From NCBI GenBank assembly GCA_019639155.1, contig JAHBSJ010000001.1, positions 1-64,000 on the forward strand: 64,000 bases of DNA, given 5' to 3'. Below, one piece after another: positions 8,257 through 17,455 of the stretch; position 1 is the first letter of the stretch; each line of letters opens with the position of its first letter. The DNA comes from Acidobacteriota bacterium. GTDB lineage: Bacteria; Acidobacteriota; Blastocatellia; Pyrinomonadales; Pyrinomonadaceae. Made by a program: the position numbers and the translations under genes. The notes below the pieces were generated by a model that was given only the letters and a program-made list of their open reading frames with translations, was not told where the DNA came from and ran no database searches.

Positions 8257-9336
8257 ATGAGCCAAATTTCTGAACAGATAATCTTAGATTCCCTGAAAGC
8301 GATCATCGACCCGGACCTGCGAAAGGATATCGTAACGCTCGGTTTCGTCCGCGATGTTGAGATCGACGGCGGCGACGTTTCGTTCCGCATCGTTCTGACA
8401 ACGCCGGCGTGTCCCGTCAAGGAAGAGATGGAAACGCAGGCACGCGAGATCGTCAGCAGCCTGGACGGCGTTACCGGCGTCAACGTCACGATGGACGCCG
8501 AAGTGCCGCAGGGTCGCGGCATCGCGAATAACGTCGCGATCCCCGGCGTGAAGAACATCATCGCGGTCTCGTCCGGCAAAGGCGGCGTCGGCAAATCGAC
8601 GGTCGCGGTCAATCTCGCCGTTGCTCTCGCGATGGACGGTGCAAAGGTCGGCATCATGGACGCCGACGTTTACGGGCCGAACGTCCCGCTGATGCTCGGC
8701 ACCGGCTACGATCAGCCCGAGGTCGAGAACGGCCAATTGAAGCCCATCGAGGCTCACGGCATCAAGATGATCTCGATGGCGGTGCTTGTGCCGCCAGACA
8801 AACCGATGATCCTGCGCGGCCCGATGCTGCACGGCGTCGTCCGCCAGTTCCTGACCGATGTGAATTGGGGTGAGCTGGATTATCTCGTGGTCGATATGCC
8901 GCCGGGAACCGGCGATGTGCAGCTTTCGCTCGCGCAGCTTGTGCCGGTACAAGGTGCGGTTCTCGTGACCACGCCGCAGGAAGTCTCGCTCTCCGACGTT
9001 CGCCGTGCGGTCAAGATGTTCGAAACGGTCAACGTGCCCGTCCTCGGCGTTATCGAGAATATGTCGTATTTTATCGCTCCGGATACGGGCAACAAATACG
9101 AGATATTCGGCAAAGGCGGCGGGCAGAAACTCGCGGACGAATACGGTCTCAATTTCCTAGGCGAAGTGCCGCTCGGAATGGAGGTTCGCGAAGGCGGCGA
9201 CAAAGGCACGCCTGTCGTCGCAGCATTTCCCGATTCGCCGCAGGCAGCGGCATTCCGCAAGGTCGCCGAAGAGGTCGCCCGTCAAGTTTCAATTGAAGCA
9301 ATGAAGCCGGAGCTGACAATCGTATCCCGTGCCTGA
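8257..9336 (+). CDS. mrp: Mrp/NBP35 family Fe-S cluster carrier ATPase
   Basis: 359 residues from ATG 8257, chosen over an upstream in-frame ATG at 8158 because it has an AAGGG ribosome site and begins at the DUF59 (MIP18) domain, residues ~5-80. The deviant Walker A loop SSGKGGVGKST lies at 105-115, followed by MDADVYGPN and the PPGTGD switch. Mrp/ApbC binds and transfers Fe-S clusters. Oddity: the usual CxxC after IENMSYF is replaced by APDTG, so the standard bridging cysteines are absent. The last 25 codons are duplicated downstream at 9866-9973, after an intervening gene. Confidence 0.93.
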   Translation: MSQISEQIILDSLKAIIDPDLRKDIVTLGFVRDVEIDGGDVSFRIVLTTPACPVKEEMETQAREIVSSLDGVTGVNVTMDAEVPQGRGIANNVAIPGVKNIIAVSSGKGGVGKSTVAVNLAVALAMDGAKVGIMDADVYGPNVPLMLGTGYDQPEVENGQLKPIEAHGIKMISMAVLVPPDKPMILRGPMLHGVVRQFLTDVNWGELDYLVVDMPPGTGDVQLSLAQLVPVQGAVLVTTPQEVSLSDVRRAVKMFETVNVPVLGVIENMSYFIAPDTGNKYEIFGKGGGQKLADEYGLNFLGEVPLGMEVREGGDKGTPVVAAFPDSPQAAAFRKVAEEVARQVSIEAMKPELTIVSRA

Positions 9337-9817
9337 AAATATCAGAAAATCTCTTCGCAAAGGCCTCGACAAATACGAAGGTCATTACGAAAAGAAGGAG
9401 GAACGCTACTGGTCGTGGGTCTCGCGTGGCATGAATGCGCTAGATGACCGCTCCGTCCTGAAACGTTTCTTTTTCCTTCTTTTGGGATTTGAATTCCTAT
9501 TTTGGGTGTTCGTGTTGGCTTTCCCGAATGACGTAATTGAAGGTTTTACGATACTGGAACAATGGAGCGATCGCGGAGTCTTGTTAGTAGTTGGTATTGT
9601 CTTTGGAACGGGACTTTATATTTCTTATGTTCTGTTTCGTTTCCGGTTTCCGGACTTGGAAAGCCCTAAGCTCGACGACGGCCCGGTTATTGGGGCGTAT
9701 TCGAAGCAAGAGGGCAACGAACGAAAATTTCGAGTTTGGGTTATTTCGGTCGTCGCCGGTGTTTTCAATGTCTTAGCATTATTTGGGGTCTTGATATTGC
9801 GAGCATACGGCCTTTAG
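9329..9817 (+). CDS. Hypothetical three-TM membrane protein in an mrp 3'-end insertion
   Basis: 162 residues from a GTG at 9329 that overlaps the mrp stop by 8 bases. The N-terminus is charged and cytosolic-looking (KGLDKYEGHYEKKEERYW), followed by three hydrophobic segments (about 46-68, 84-104, 138-158). Not recognised. Its codons are less GC-biased than those of mrp. It lies between the intact mrp 3' end and a second mrp-like 3' end at 9866-9973, so it looks like cargo inserted at the mrp terminus. Confidence 0.65.
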   Translation: MPENIRKSLRKGLDKYEGHYEKKEERYWSWVSRGMNALDDRSVLKRFFFLLLGFEFLFWVFVLAFPNDVIEGFTILEQWSDRGVLLVVGIVFGTGLYISYVLFRFRFPDLESPKLDDGPVIGAYSKQEGNERKFRVWVISVVAGVFNVLALFGVLILRAYGL

Positions 9818-9865
9818 GGCCTGATATTTTTTGAAAGCGCCCAAAGACACTCACAGCTATGTGAT

Positions 9866-9973
9866 GACTTCCCGAATGCACCTTTGTTGGGAAAGGTAAA
9901 AGACGAGGTGGCCCGCCAAGTGTCAGTTGAGGCAATGAAGCCGGAGCTTGTGATCATGAGCCGAAGCACTTAG
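9866..9973 (+). pseudogene. Remnant of a second mrp 3' end
   Basis: This stretch reads DFPNAPLLGKVKDEVARQVS and on to a TAG stop. It aligns with the last ~36 residues of the intact Mrp, AFPDSPQ...KVAEEVARQVSIEAMKPELTIVSRA. In the conserved core most base differences are synonymous (GTC/GTG, CGT/CGC, GAA/GAG, CTG/CTT) and the amino acid changes are conservative. It therefore looks like the 3' end of a diverged but once functional mrp allele, not a recent copy. No start codon or upstream homology remains; homology begins abruptly at about 9866. Confidence 0.85.
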
Positions 9974-9999
9974 AAACATCCCGCAAACAAACAATTTCA

Positions 10000-10029
10000 T
10001 TGACAGAAATACGCTGTTGGGACGATATT
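10000..10029 (+). promoter_or_regulatory. Candidate sigma-70 promoter
   Basis: Consensus -35 TTGACA at 10000-10005 and GATATT at 10024-10029 with an 18-base spacer, about 90 bases before the start of the secreted gene at 10120. The -10 matches only 4 of 6 positions, so this is tentative. Confidence 0.4.
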
Positions 10030-10119
10030 AGTCTCAGGCGTATTTTTTTTCTAACTCGGCTGCCGGCAATGTCAAATGGCAGTGCCTGATCGGCCGCACA
10101 CTTTACTTTGGGCATCATT

Positions 10120-11409
10120 ATGTTAAAAAAACAGATCTTCTCACTGCTCTTGATCGCATCGTTCTTCACATCGTACGTTCTCGCTGATTACACCATCACC
10201 CAGCGTCGCACCATGGAAGGCTCATCAATGGAAATGACCGTTCAGGCGAAAGGCGTCCGCGTCCGGCGCACAAATAAGGTCGATCTCGGTAAGGACGAAG
10301 AGGACGACCCGATGGTCAAGCAGATGATGGCTGAGATGATGCCGTCGCTGACCTATATTTCCCAATGCGACCTGAAACAGGACCTGGTCTTGAACGAGAG
10401 CAAAAGGTCTTTTTTTGTCGAGTATCACGATTGGTCGGCGGCTCCGCCCGAAAAGCTTGCTCTTCGGCCGAAACAAAAGGTACAGATCAAAGGAACCGTA
10501 ACCTTTAACACCGCGATCGAAGATTCAGGGAAACGGAAGCAGATGTTCGGTTTGAACGCAAGGTGGCTCAAATACACGATCGATACCGTATTTTCGGCCG
10601 ATTCCTGCGAGGGTGCAAAAACGCACAAGATGGTCCAAGAAGGCTGGTTCGTTGATCTCACGCTCGAATCGAAAGGCTGCGACCCGCCGCCTATGCCGCA
10701 GGGCGAGGACGGCTGCCGCCCTAGGCCTGTTTATAAAAATATGCAGAATGCCGGCTTCTTGCTGGAAGGAACCACTACATACTTCGAGAACGGCAAGAAG
10801 ACGATGACCGACAGCATCGAAACGCTCGCCCTATCGAAAGCGACGCTCGACCAGGCTCTGTTCGAGGCACCGAAAGACTTCTCCGAGGTCGATTCCTATA
10901 GCGAGCTGATGCGGGGCGTAACGGGACCCGCGGACAACACAGCGATCACGCGAATTTCCGGAAAGGATACTGACGACGGCAAAGCAAAGAGCGTAAAGAC
11001 GGTGGCGATCGACTTTTTCTCCGGCAGTTCGTCCAAGGTCGATCAACAGCAAATGCGTGAACTGATATCTGACAGGCTCACCGCAGCGGGAATGGCGGGC
11101 TATCTCGTAACCTCGCAGGCGGAACTCACCACCGGCAATTTCAAGAACGTCATCGCCGTTGACATCAAGAAGACCAAGGAATCCGGCGGAGCAAAGATCG
11201 GCGGGCTTTTCGGCAAGGTCACGGGAACGCCGGACGCCTCGAAATTGGGCGATTCTGAAGCTGAGATCGTCATCACCGTATTTGCTCAGGACGGCAAGAC
11301 GGTCGTCGGCACCGCTTCTGCCAACGAGAAGGTAAAGGGCTCTATCAACGACGCGGTCAGGGCAGCGATCGAAAAGGCATTGTCCGGACTGATCACAAAG
11401 CTCAAATAG
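10120..11409 (+). CDS. Secreted protein, unknown function (possible DUF4412/DUF4410-like parts)
   Basis: 429 residues from ATG 10120, which begins a clear signal peptide (MLKKQIFSLLLIASFFTSYVLA). The first two thirds contain paired cysteines and a phrase DYTITQRRTMEGSSMEMTV reminiscent of DUF4412-type proteins. The last third (AIDFFSG...ISDRLTAAG...SANEKVKGSINDAVRAAIEKAL) resembles the small alpha/beta fold of DUF4410 or other outer-membrane assembly lipoproteins. These are impressions of family resemblance only. It is followed 44 bases later by another secreted protein on the same strand, probably an operon. Confidence 0.7.
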   Translation: MLKKQIFSLLLIASFFTSYVLADYTITQRRTMEGSSMEMTVQAKGVRVRRTNKVDLGKDEEDDPMVKQMMAEMMPSLTYISQCDLKQDLVLNESKRSFFVEYHDWSAAPPEKLALRPKQKVQIKGTVTFNTAIEDSGKRKQMFGLNARWLKYTIDTVFSADSCEGAKTHKMVQEGWFVDLTLESKGCDPPPMPQGEDGCRPRPVYKNMQNAGFLLEGTTTYFENGKKTMTDSIETLALSKATLDQALFEAPKDFSEVDSYSELMRGVTGPADNTAITRISGKDTDDGKAKSVKTVAIDFFSGSSSKVDQQQMRELISDRLTAAGMAGYLVTSQAELTTGNFKNVIAVDIKKTKESGGAKIGGLFGKVTGTPDASKLGDSEAEIVITVFAQDGKTVVGTASANEKVKGSINDAVRAAIEKALSGLITKLK

Positions 11410-11453
11410 CATCACCCGGGCGAAACTCCCCGCCCGTTCATTCCGGAGGCAAT

Positions 11454-13679
11454 ATGCGCACGGTCCGCATTCTTCTCATTGTTCTTGTTTTTCTGGCGGG
11501 CATTGGAACGGCACAGCGGCCGATCCTGCCGATCAGTTCGCTTCCGGTTCCTGAAGAAGCACCGGAATCTGATTCGGATCCGCTCTCGGATTTTCCCGAA
11601 AAAGGGCTGCCGCCGGCCACAGTTTTCGGGCCGAATCCGTCGATCGAATCGGGTATCGAAGCAGCTCGCCGTGTGATGAAATTTGACGACGATTCGCTGC
11701 CGATGCTTATGGCGGCGCTGCAAAAAGGCGGATTCACTATCATCGATACCAACGGCAAACCGCTTTATCTGCCGCGTTCGGGGCCGGGGCTCGACATCGC
11801 ATTTTTTGATTTTGAGGTCGCCGGTATGCTTCGCTCCGTAGGTTTCGGTGTCGGAACGTCAGTACCAAAACTTGCAAAACTCTACGCCGGCAACGGTGCT
11901 GAGATGTCGCAGGACGAATTTGCACGCCGCATGCTCGCGGATATTCGCGGGATGCGAAATTCGACGGACGAACATATCAAATTCCTGTGGGGTTTCATGG
12001 CTGAAATGAGCCGTATCACGCCCGACCTCGGCGACCTCGCGTCTGCACCGCCGGCGAACGTAAAGCTGAACATGATACAGGCGTCGATCGTCGAACGTCT
12101 GCTGCTGCGAGATCTGCTTGTAAAGTTCGAGATCCTGAGTGCGGCGTCGGGAACGGCGAAACGAGGCCTTTTCACGAAGGATCGAAACGAGGCATTTTTA
12201 GCTGCAGTGTCATGGTCGCCCGCGTCCATCGCGGACTGCGGCGTGATCGATGACATCGCCGAGCTGAAAAAAGCATGGAAAACGGGATCAAAGATCGGTG
12301 ATACCGTCGCGACCTACGGCGGCGTCTTGAAAGACTACAATCATGTCCTCGACCTTCAGAACAGCCAGACCGTAAAAGCGTCCTCGGTTGCCGGTGCGGC
12401 CCTGGCGTGGGCAAAGGTGCTGATGGCGTTCATGAACATCAAGGCCGATTTCGAAATTCAGAAGCCGATGCCGCTCATCCGTACCAAGAAGTCCGGCTTT
12501 AATATGGGGCAGCAGCGCGACGTGTCGGTCAAGTTCATTATGAACTTTCCACGGACGCAGATCATCAACTGTGTTGCGAAAGCTTTCGATACGGCGACAG
12601 GCATCGACCTGAGCATCCCCGACGGCGGCCCGATGGCGGACGTGCCTGTCGAATGGTCAGTGCTGCTGGAAGGAAGAGGCATCTCCAGATATACCGACGT
12701 TCCCGTTTGGGTTGACGCAACCACGCGAAGCGATATCAGCAGGCAAAAAACGGACAGCTCGGGCAAGAGCACGATAAGGCTGACCGGAAAGCCGCAGCCG
12801 CGGGACATGGAGAACGAGCCGGTCGTCCCGATGCCGAAGACCGTCAGGCTTCGGGCGACGATGGCTCTCGAAAAAATGGACGCCGCTAAGGACATCCCGA
12901 AGATAATCAAGGCAAACATGGGCCCTGTGATCGATCCTATCGGGCTTATCGAACAGGCGGCGGATTTTATTCAAAAGATCCCGCTCAAATCGTTCCGCGT
13001 GACCGTTCCCGTCCGCGACTGGCAGCCTTGCGCAGCGGATTGGGGCGGCAATATCACTTATACGAAACGCTTACAGCAGTCCATCGCGGTCAAAGGCACC
13101 CGAAAGAGTAACGGCAATTCGACGGGCGACGGGTTTCGCCAGTTCTCGAAATACGATTTCGCAAGCGTCGAACTGAATCCGCGAACCAAGGCCGAGATCG
13201 CCGCGGGAGCTCCGCCAAAACCGGCACAGTACTATGTCAACGGCCTGCACACGGACGTTTTTTCCGGCACCCGAGAAGGCGATCCTTGCTGCGGCCCTTC
13301 GGAGGGCAGCTACAATGTGAAGTTCCGCCAGGGCTCCGAAATGAAATATTCGCAGACGTTCACAGGCCCCGTGGACGTCCGTGTCATCACGCGGCAAAGG
13401 GATTTCAGCCTCGCTCTCGGCATCTTCTCCGAGACATTTAAGACGCTCGTACGCTCATTTTATGAGGTTGACGACACCAACTGTCCTTTGGATAAGGCAG
13501 AGGCTTACGAGGAATATAGCGACGGAATGCATATGCTGACCGATATGCTCGAAGACGGCCGCTACGGCGAACGATATGCCGACGAGACCGGCGAGATACT
13601 TGCCGGACAGAAGGTCGTGAACGCACGCGACGGCTCCACGATCACCTGGACGTGGCAGCTGGCACGGTGCAAGCAATGA
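11454..13679 (+). CDS. Large secreted protein, unknown function
   Basis: 741 residues with a signal peptide (MRTVRILLIVLVFLAGIGTA) and a strong GGAGG ribosome site 6 bases before the ATG. After a Pro/Ser-rich segment comes a mixed alpha/beta protein with scattered cysteines (for example DGLHTDVFSG..EGDPCCGPSEG and a cysteine near the C-terminus in LARCKQ). Not recognised. It is likely cotranscribed with the secreted protein at 10120 and ends before a good terminator at 13752-13786. The pair may form an envelope or extracellular complex (inference). Confidence 0.75.
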   Translation: MRTVRILLIVLVFLAGIGTAQRPILPISSLPVPEEAPESDSDPLSDFPEKGLPPATVFGPNPSIESGIEAARRVMKFDDDSLPMLMAALQKGGFTIIDTNGKPLYLPRSGPGLDIAFFDFEVAGMLRSVGFGVGTSVPKLAKLYAGNGAEMSQDEFARRMLADIRGMRNSTDEHIKFLWGFMAEMSRITPDLGDLASAPPANVKLNMIQASIVERLLLRDLLVKFEILSAASGTAKRGLFTKDRNEAFLAAVSWSPASIADCGVIDDIAELKKAWKTGSKIGDTVATYGGVLKDYNHVLDLQNSQTVKASSVAGAALAWAKVLMAFMNIKADFEIQKPMPLIRTKKSGFNMGQQRDVSVKFIMNFPRTQIINCVAKAFDTATGIDLSIPDGGPMADVPVEWSVLLEGRGISRYTDVPVWVDATTRSDISRQKTDSSGKSTIRLTGKPQPRDMENEPVVPMPKTVRLRATMALEKMDAAKDIPKIIKANMGPVIDPIGLIEQAADFIQKIPLKSFRVTVPVRDWQPCAADWGGNITYTKRLQQSIAVKGTRKSNGNSTGDGFRQFSKYDFASVELNPRTKAEIAAGAPPKPAQYYVNGLHTDVFSGTREGDPCCGPSEGSYNVKFRQGSEMKYSQTFTGPVDVRVITRQRDFSLALGIFSETFKTLVRSFYEVDDTNCPLDKAEAYEEYSDGMHMLTDMLEDGRYGERYADETGEILAGQKVVNARDGSTITWTWQLARCKQ

Positions 13680-13751
13680 GCTATTGCAATAAAGTAATCT
13701 CTTGATATATCGTTAGTCCGTAACGAACAGAGAATTTTATTGATTCTAGAT

Positions 13752-13786
13752 GGGTCGGCAGCTCACGGTTGCCGGTCCATTTTTTT
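13752..13786 (+). terminator. Rho-independent terminator
   Basis: Nine-pair stem GGGTCGGCA (13752-13760) / TGCCGGTCC (13770-13778), including two G-T pairs, with a 9-base loop and a run of seven Ts at 13780-13786. It ends the 10120-13679 transcript. Confidence 0.85.
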
Positions 13787-13863
13787 GATTGCATAGGATC
13801 GCAAATTCGAGTAAGCTGTTCCCGTTTTCACCACAACTTAATTAGCCAATTGGGGAGGTTCCT

Positions 13864-16833
13864 ATGATGAGAATTTTCAGACTCACCGTTTTTGCTTCTT
13901 TTCTTTTTCTCCTTTCGTCATCTGCGCTGGCACAAACAGCCATAACCTATCAGGGACGGCTGATGCAAAATGGCGTTCCAGCAGCCGGGGTTTTCGATAT
14001 TTCGTTCCGGCTATATGATGCGGCGTCCGGCGGCACGCAGGTCGGCAGTGAGGTGACGGTGACGGGCGTCGGAGTGCCAAGCGGCGGAATATTCACCGTC
14101 GAGCTGGATTTTGGAGCCGTTCCCTTTACATCTGGGCAAGCAGGCTGGGTGGAGATCAGCGTGAAACCGAACGGCTCTCCCGATCCTTTTACGCTTCTTT
14201 CACCAAGGCAGGCACTTACGAGAACGCCATATTCGATCGCATCTATGTCGGCGGATACCGCGGATACTGCTGCGACGGCGACGAACGCTAACCAACTCGG
14301 CGGATTGCCGGCAGCAGATTACGTCGTTACAAGCGATACTAGACTTTCTGACGCCCGCGACCCTCTGCCCGGCAGCGGCAGCTATATACAAAATCAAAAT
14401 TCCGGGCCGCAGACCGCAAGCAATTTCAATATCAGCGGAACCGGGACGGCAAATATCTTCAACGCCGGCACTCAGTTCAACATTCAGGGAAGCCGTGTTC
14501 TTTTAGGATCCCCGGCAACTACAAACACATTCGTCGGTTATAACAGCGGCCTTGGGACCGTTGGCGGCAACTTCAATACTTTCGCAGGCAGGCAGGCCGG
14601 TGAGGCTAACGTCAGCGGGGACTATAACAGCTTCTTCGGCTTCACAGCCGGACAATTGACCACCGCCGGCCAGAATTCTTTCTTCGGTTCGCGGGCAGGA
14701 AGGTTGAATAATATTGGAACCGCGAACGCCTTTTTCGGTGCATTCGCCGGCGATGCAAATACCAGCGGAAGTGGTAACTCGTTCTTTGGAAGTTCCGCGG
14801 GCAATATCTCAACAACAGGAGGCGCCAATGTATTTATTGGGGCCGCAGCAGGCGTCAGCAATTCGTCCGGCAGCGAGAATACTTTCATCGGAGCGACTAC
14901 CGGCAGCATGAACACAACGGGATCCAAAAATACGCTGATCGGTTATCTGGCGAATACGACGGCAAACGGATTGGAGTATGCGACCGCGATCGGTGCGGAA
15001 AGCTCCGTTTCAACGAATAACACGATAGTGCTCGGCAGAGCTGCGGACAGTGTAAAGGCTCCCGGAAATATTGATACTCCCGAATACAGGACCGCCGGCC
15101 AGCGCTTTGCAAAACAGGTTTCTGATAATCTCAGCCTCGGGATAGATGCAGGCGATCCTTCCGTGGGTTTCAATAATACGTTTGTCGGCAGCTCTGCTGG
15201 AAATCTCGCATCCGGAGCTTTGCAGGACAACAGTTTCTTCGGCTACCTTGCGGGCAGATTCACAACAACGGGCTCTGCAAACTCCTTTTTTGGTTCAAGT
15301 GTCGGCATAAATAATTCAACCGGGCAGGGGAATTCTTTTATGGGGTATCTTTCCGGGTTTGAAAATACTTCCGGTTCGGCAAATGCGTTCTTCGGCAATA
15401 ACTCGGGACTCCAAAATACCTCTGGTGGGAGCAATACCTTCATTGGGGCGAACTCAGGACAAGCAAATACCACCGGGGGCAATAACACTACCCTCGGAGC
15501 TCTGGCCAATGTTGGATCAGGGGCGCTGAACTTCGCAACTGCGATCGGATCTGGAGCAACGGTTTCGACCAGCAATACTGTTGTCATCGGGCGCAACACG
15601 GATACTGTTCAGATACCGGGCATCTTGTCCGCAGAGGGCGGCAGCCTGACCAATCTTAATGCGTCGAACATATCCTCAGGAACGCTTAGCACCAACAGAC
15701 TCGGAAATGCGGTGATACTGAACCAGGCGTCACAGCAATCGGGTGCGAGCTTCAATATCTCAGGGTTCGGCATAGTGGCCGGCGAGTTGACCGGTGGCAA
15801 TGTGAACACAAACACGGAGTTCCGTATCGGCGGATCTCGGTTTGCCGGAACCGGTTCCTCTGACAGCAATACCATCGTTGGCATATCGACCGGGAACCCG
15901 GCTGCCGGCAATAGCAACTCGATGTTCGGTCATTTCGCTGGGTTCGCCTCGAACGGCGGTTTTAACAATAGTTTCTTCGGAACGCAGTCCGGAATGAATA
16001 CCGATTTTGGGATCGGAAATTCTTTCTTCGGCTCGAACTCCGGCGGGAACAACACAACCGGCAGCTTCAATGCATTTTTTGGCAATATTGCCGGGTTAGC
16101 TACTACAACAGGCGGTCAAAATACCTTCATAGGCGAACAGGCCGGCCGACACAACACCTCCGGGGGAATAAACACCTTTATTGGCCATCTGGCGGGCAAT
16201 CTTTCGTCCACAGGCGGCAGCAATGTAGCGGTTGGAGCTTTCACGTCGGTATCAACGAACCTTTCCAATGCAACCGCCATCGGAACGCGCGCTTCCGTTA
16301 CTCAAAGTAATTCGCTGGTTCTTGGCAGCATCAACGGTGTGAACGGAGCAACCGCCAGCACGAACGTAGGTATCGGGACCACGGCTCCTGGCGACACACT
16401 TCATGTGAATGGTGTCGTCCGTGTAACCACCCTCGGCACGGCCGGTGCGACGCAGCTGTGCTGGAACGCTTCTAACCAGATCGCGACCTGCTCGTCATCA
16501 ATGCGTTATAAGACGAACGCAGCGGGCTTTCTGACGGGACTCGAACTCGTCAAAGGGCTCAAACCGATCTCGTTCGAATGGAGAGAGGCGGGTATTCGCG
16601 ACCTCGGCCTCAGTGCCGAAGAGGTTGCGGCGATCGAGCCGCTGCTCGTGACCTACAACGACAAGGGCGAGGTCGAGGGCGTCAAATACGACCGTATCGG
16701 AGTTGTTCTGGTTAACGCAGTTAAGGAGCAGCAGAAACAGATCGAGTCGCAGCAGCGGCAGATCGACGAATTAAAAGCCGTCATCTGTTCTAAAGACGCC
16801 GCACTTTCCATTTGTAAGGCAAAAGACAAGTAG
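13864..16833 (+). CDS. Secreted fibre-like repeat protein with C-terminal S74 intramolecular chaperone
   Basis: 989 residues with a signal peptide (cleavage after SSSALA). An N-terminal beta domain (~25-130) is followed by three blocks of ~18-residue repeats of the form NxFFGxxAGxxNTTGxxN (roughly 220-370, 435-575 and 680-800), separated by similar spacer segments. The C-terminus is a peptidase_S74 domain: S877/S878/S879 and K883 in SSSMRYKTN fit the self-cleaving Ser-Lys pair, followed by the LKPISFEWR core and a coiled coil (VKEQQKQIESQQRQIDELK). Such domains trimerise and then detach from phage tail spikes and bacterial fibres, so this is probably a trimeric surface fibre or adhesin. The ribosome site GGGGAGG at 13852-13858 supports this start. 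The next gene is 10 bases downstream. Confidence 0.85.
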   Translation: MMRIFRLTVFASFLFLLSSSALAQTAITYQGRLMQNGVPAAGVFDISFRLYDAASGGTQVGSEVTVTGVGVPSGGIFTVELDFGAVPFTSGQAGWVEISVKPNGSPDPFTLLSPRQALTRTPYSIASMSADTADTAATATNANQLGGLPAADYVVTSDTRLSDARDPLPGSGSYIQNQNSGPQTASNFNISGTGTANIFNAGTQFNIQGSRVLLGSPATTNTFVGYNSGLGTVGGNFNTFAGRQAGEANVSGDYNSFFGFTAGQLTTAGQNSFFGSRAGRLNNIGTANAFFGAFAGDANTSGSGNSFFGSSAGNISTTGGANVFIGAAAGVSNSSGSENTFIGATTGSMNTTGSKNTLIGYLANTTANGLEYATAIGAESSVSTNNTIVLGRAADSVKAPGNIDTPEYRTAGQRFAKQVSDNLSLGIDAGDPSVGFNNTFVGSSAGNLASGALQDNSFFGYLAGRFTTTGSANSFFGSSVGINNSTGQGNSFMGYLSGFENTSGSANAFFGNNSGLQNTSGGSNTFIGANSGQANTTGGNNTTLGALANVGSGALNFATAIGSGATVSTSNTVVIGRNTDTVQIPGILSAEGGSLTNLNASNISSGTLSTNRLGNAVILNQASQQSGASFNISGFGIVAGELTGGNVNTNTEFRIGGSRFAGTGSSDSNTIVGISTGNPAAGNSNSMFGHFAGFASNGGFNNSFFGTQSGMNTDFGIGNSFFGSNSGGNNTTGSFNAFFGNIAGLATTTGGQNTFIGEQAGRHNTSGGINTFIGHLAGNLSSTGGSNVAVGAFTSVSTNLSNATAIGTRASVTQSNSLVLGSINGVNGATASTNVGIGTTAPGDTLHVNGVVRVTTLGTAGATQLCWNASNQIATCSSSMRYKTNAAGFLTGLELVKGLKPISFEWREAGIRDLGLSAEEVAAIEPLLVTYNDKGEVEGVKYDRIGVVLVNAVKEQQKQIESQQRQIDELKAVICSKDAALSICKAKDK

Positions 16834-16843
16834 GAGGCTGACC

Positions 16844-17353
16844 ATGCGACAAACACTTTTCCTTACTATACTAACTGCGGTCTTTGCTCTGCTTTGTTCG
16901 TCCGCTGCAGCTCAGTCGGGCGGCGATTTCGAGATCACCAGAAGCGTTATCGCCGGAGGCGGCGGCGATACGGCAGGCGGGACATTTGGCGTTAGCGGCA
17001 CAAAAGGCCAGCCGAAAGCAGGTACCACGTTGACCGGCGGAGCATTCAGTCTGACTGGCGGATTTTGGCATCCTGAATTCGGCCCGACCGCTGCTCTCGT
17101 TTCTGTGACCGGCCGTGTTTCGACCGCCGCAGGCGTGGGCATTCGCAATGTGACCATAACGATCACTGCACCGAACGGCAGTGTACGCCGCGCGGTCACG
17201 GGCTCGCTCGGGTTTTTCCGCTTTGACGAGGTCGAAGCAGGCGGCAATTACGTCATTACCGTAAACTCTCGCCGTTACCGATTTCCGCAGCCTACACGTG
17301 TATTGCAGGTCGTCGATAATGTAGCGGATGTCAATTTTACTGCACTGGACTAG
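16844..17353 (+). CDS. Small secreted protein with carboxypeptidase-regulatory-like beta domain
   Basis: 169 residues with a signal peptide (cleavage near SSAAA-Q). Residues ~25-75 form a Gly-rich segment ending GGFWHPEFGP. Residues ~85-169 look like a CarboxypepD_reg-like/Cna-B-type beta sandwich: SVTGRVSTAAGVGIRNVTITI, then GFFRFDEVEAGGNYVITV. It begins 10 bases after the fibre gene with an AGGAGG ribosome site, so the two are an operon. It may be a structural partner at the cell surface. It ends 15 residues after the sandwich, with no anchor seen. Confidence 0.75.
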   Translation: MRQTLFLTILTAVFALLCSSAAAQSGGDFEITRSVIAGGGGDTAGGTFGVSGTKGQPKAGTTLTGGAFSLTGGFWHPEFGPTAALVSVTGRVSTAAGVGIRNVTITITAPNGSVRRAVTGSLGFFRFDEVEAGGNYVITVNSRRYRFPQPTRVLQVVDNVADVNFTALD

Positions 17354-17455
17354 ACATAGAAAGGCTTGCATTTAGCTGGTTTCTGTGTAAAGATGATTTT
17401 TATGTAAGGATTCGCTTTGGCGGGTCCTCATTTTTTGAAAGGAGCTATCATATTT

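Larger units (their letters stand above)
9818..10119. other. Intergenic region with mrp remnant and candidate promoter
   Basis: No intact gene. It contains the degenerate mrp 3' end (9866-9973). A possible promoter follows at 10000-10029 (TTGACA, 18-base spacer, GATATT) for the secreted gene at 10120. A weak GGCC/GGCC hairpin followed by a T-rich run lies right after the stop at 9817 and may terminate transcription. Confidence 0.5.

Noticed and set aside
13864..16833. Prophage tail fibre
   Set aside because: It has a signal peptide and no phage genes nearby; the S74 domain also occurs in bacterial surface proteins.
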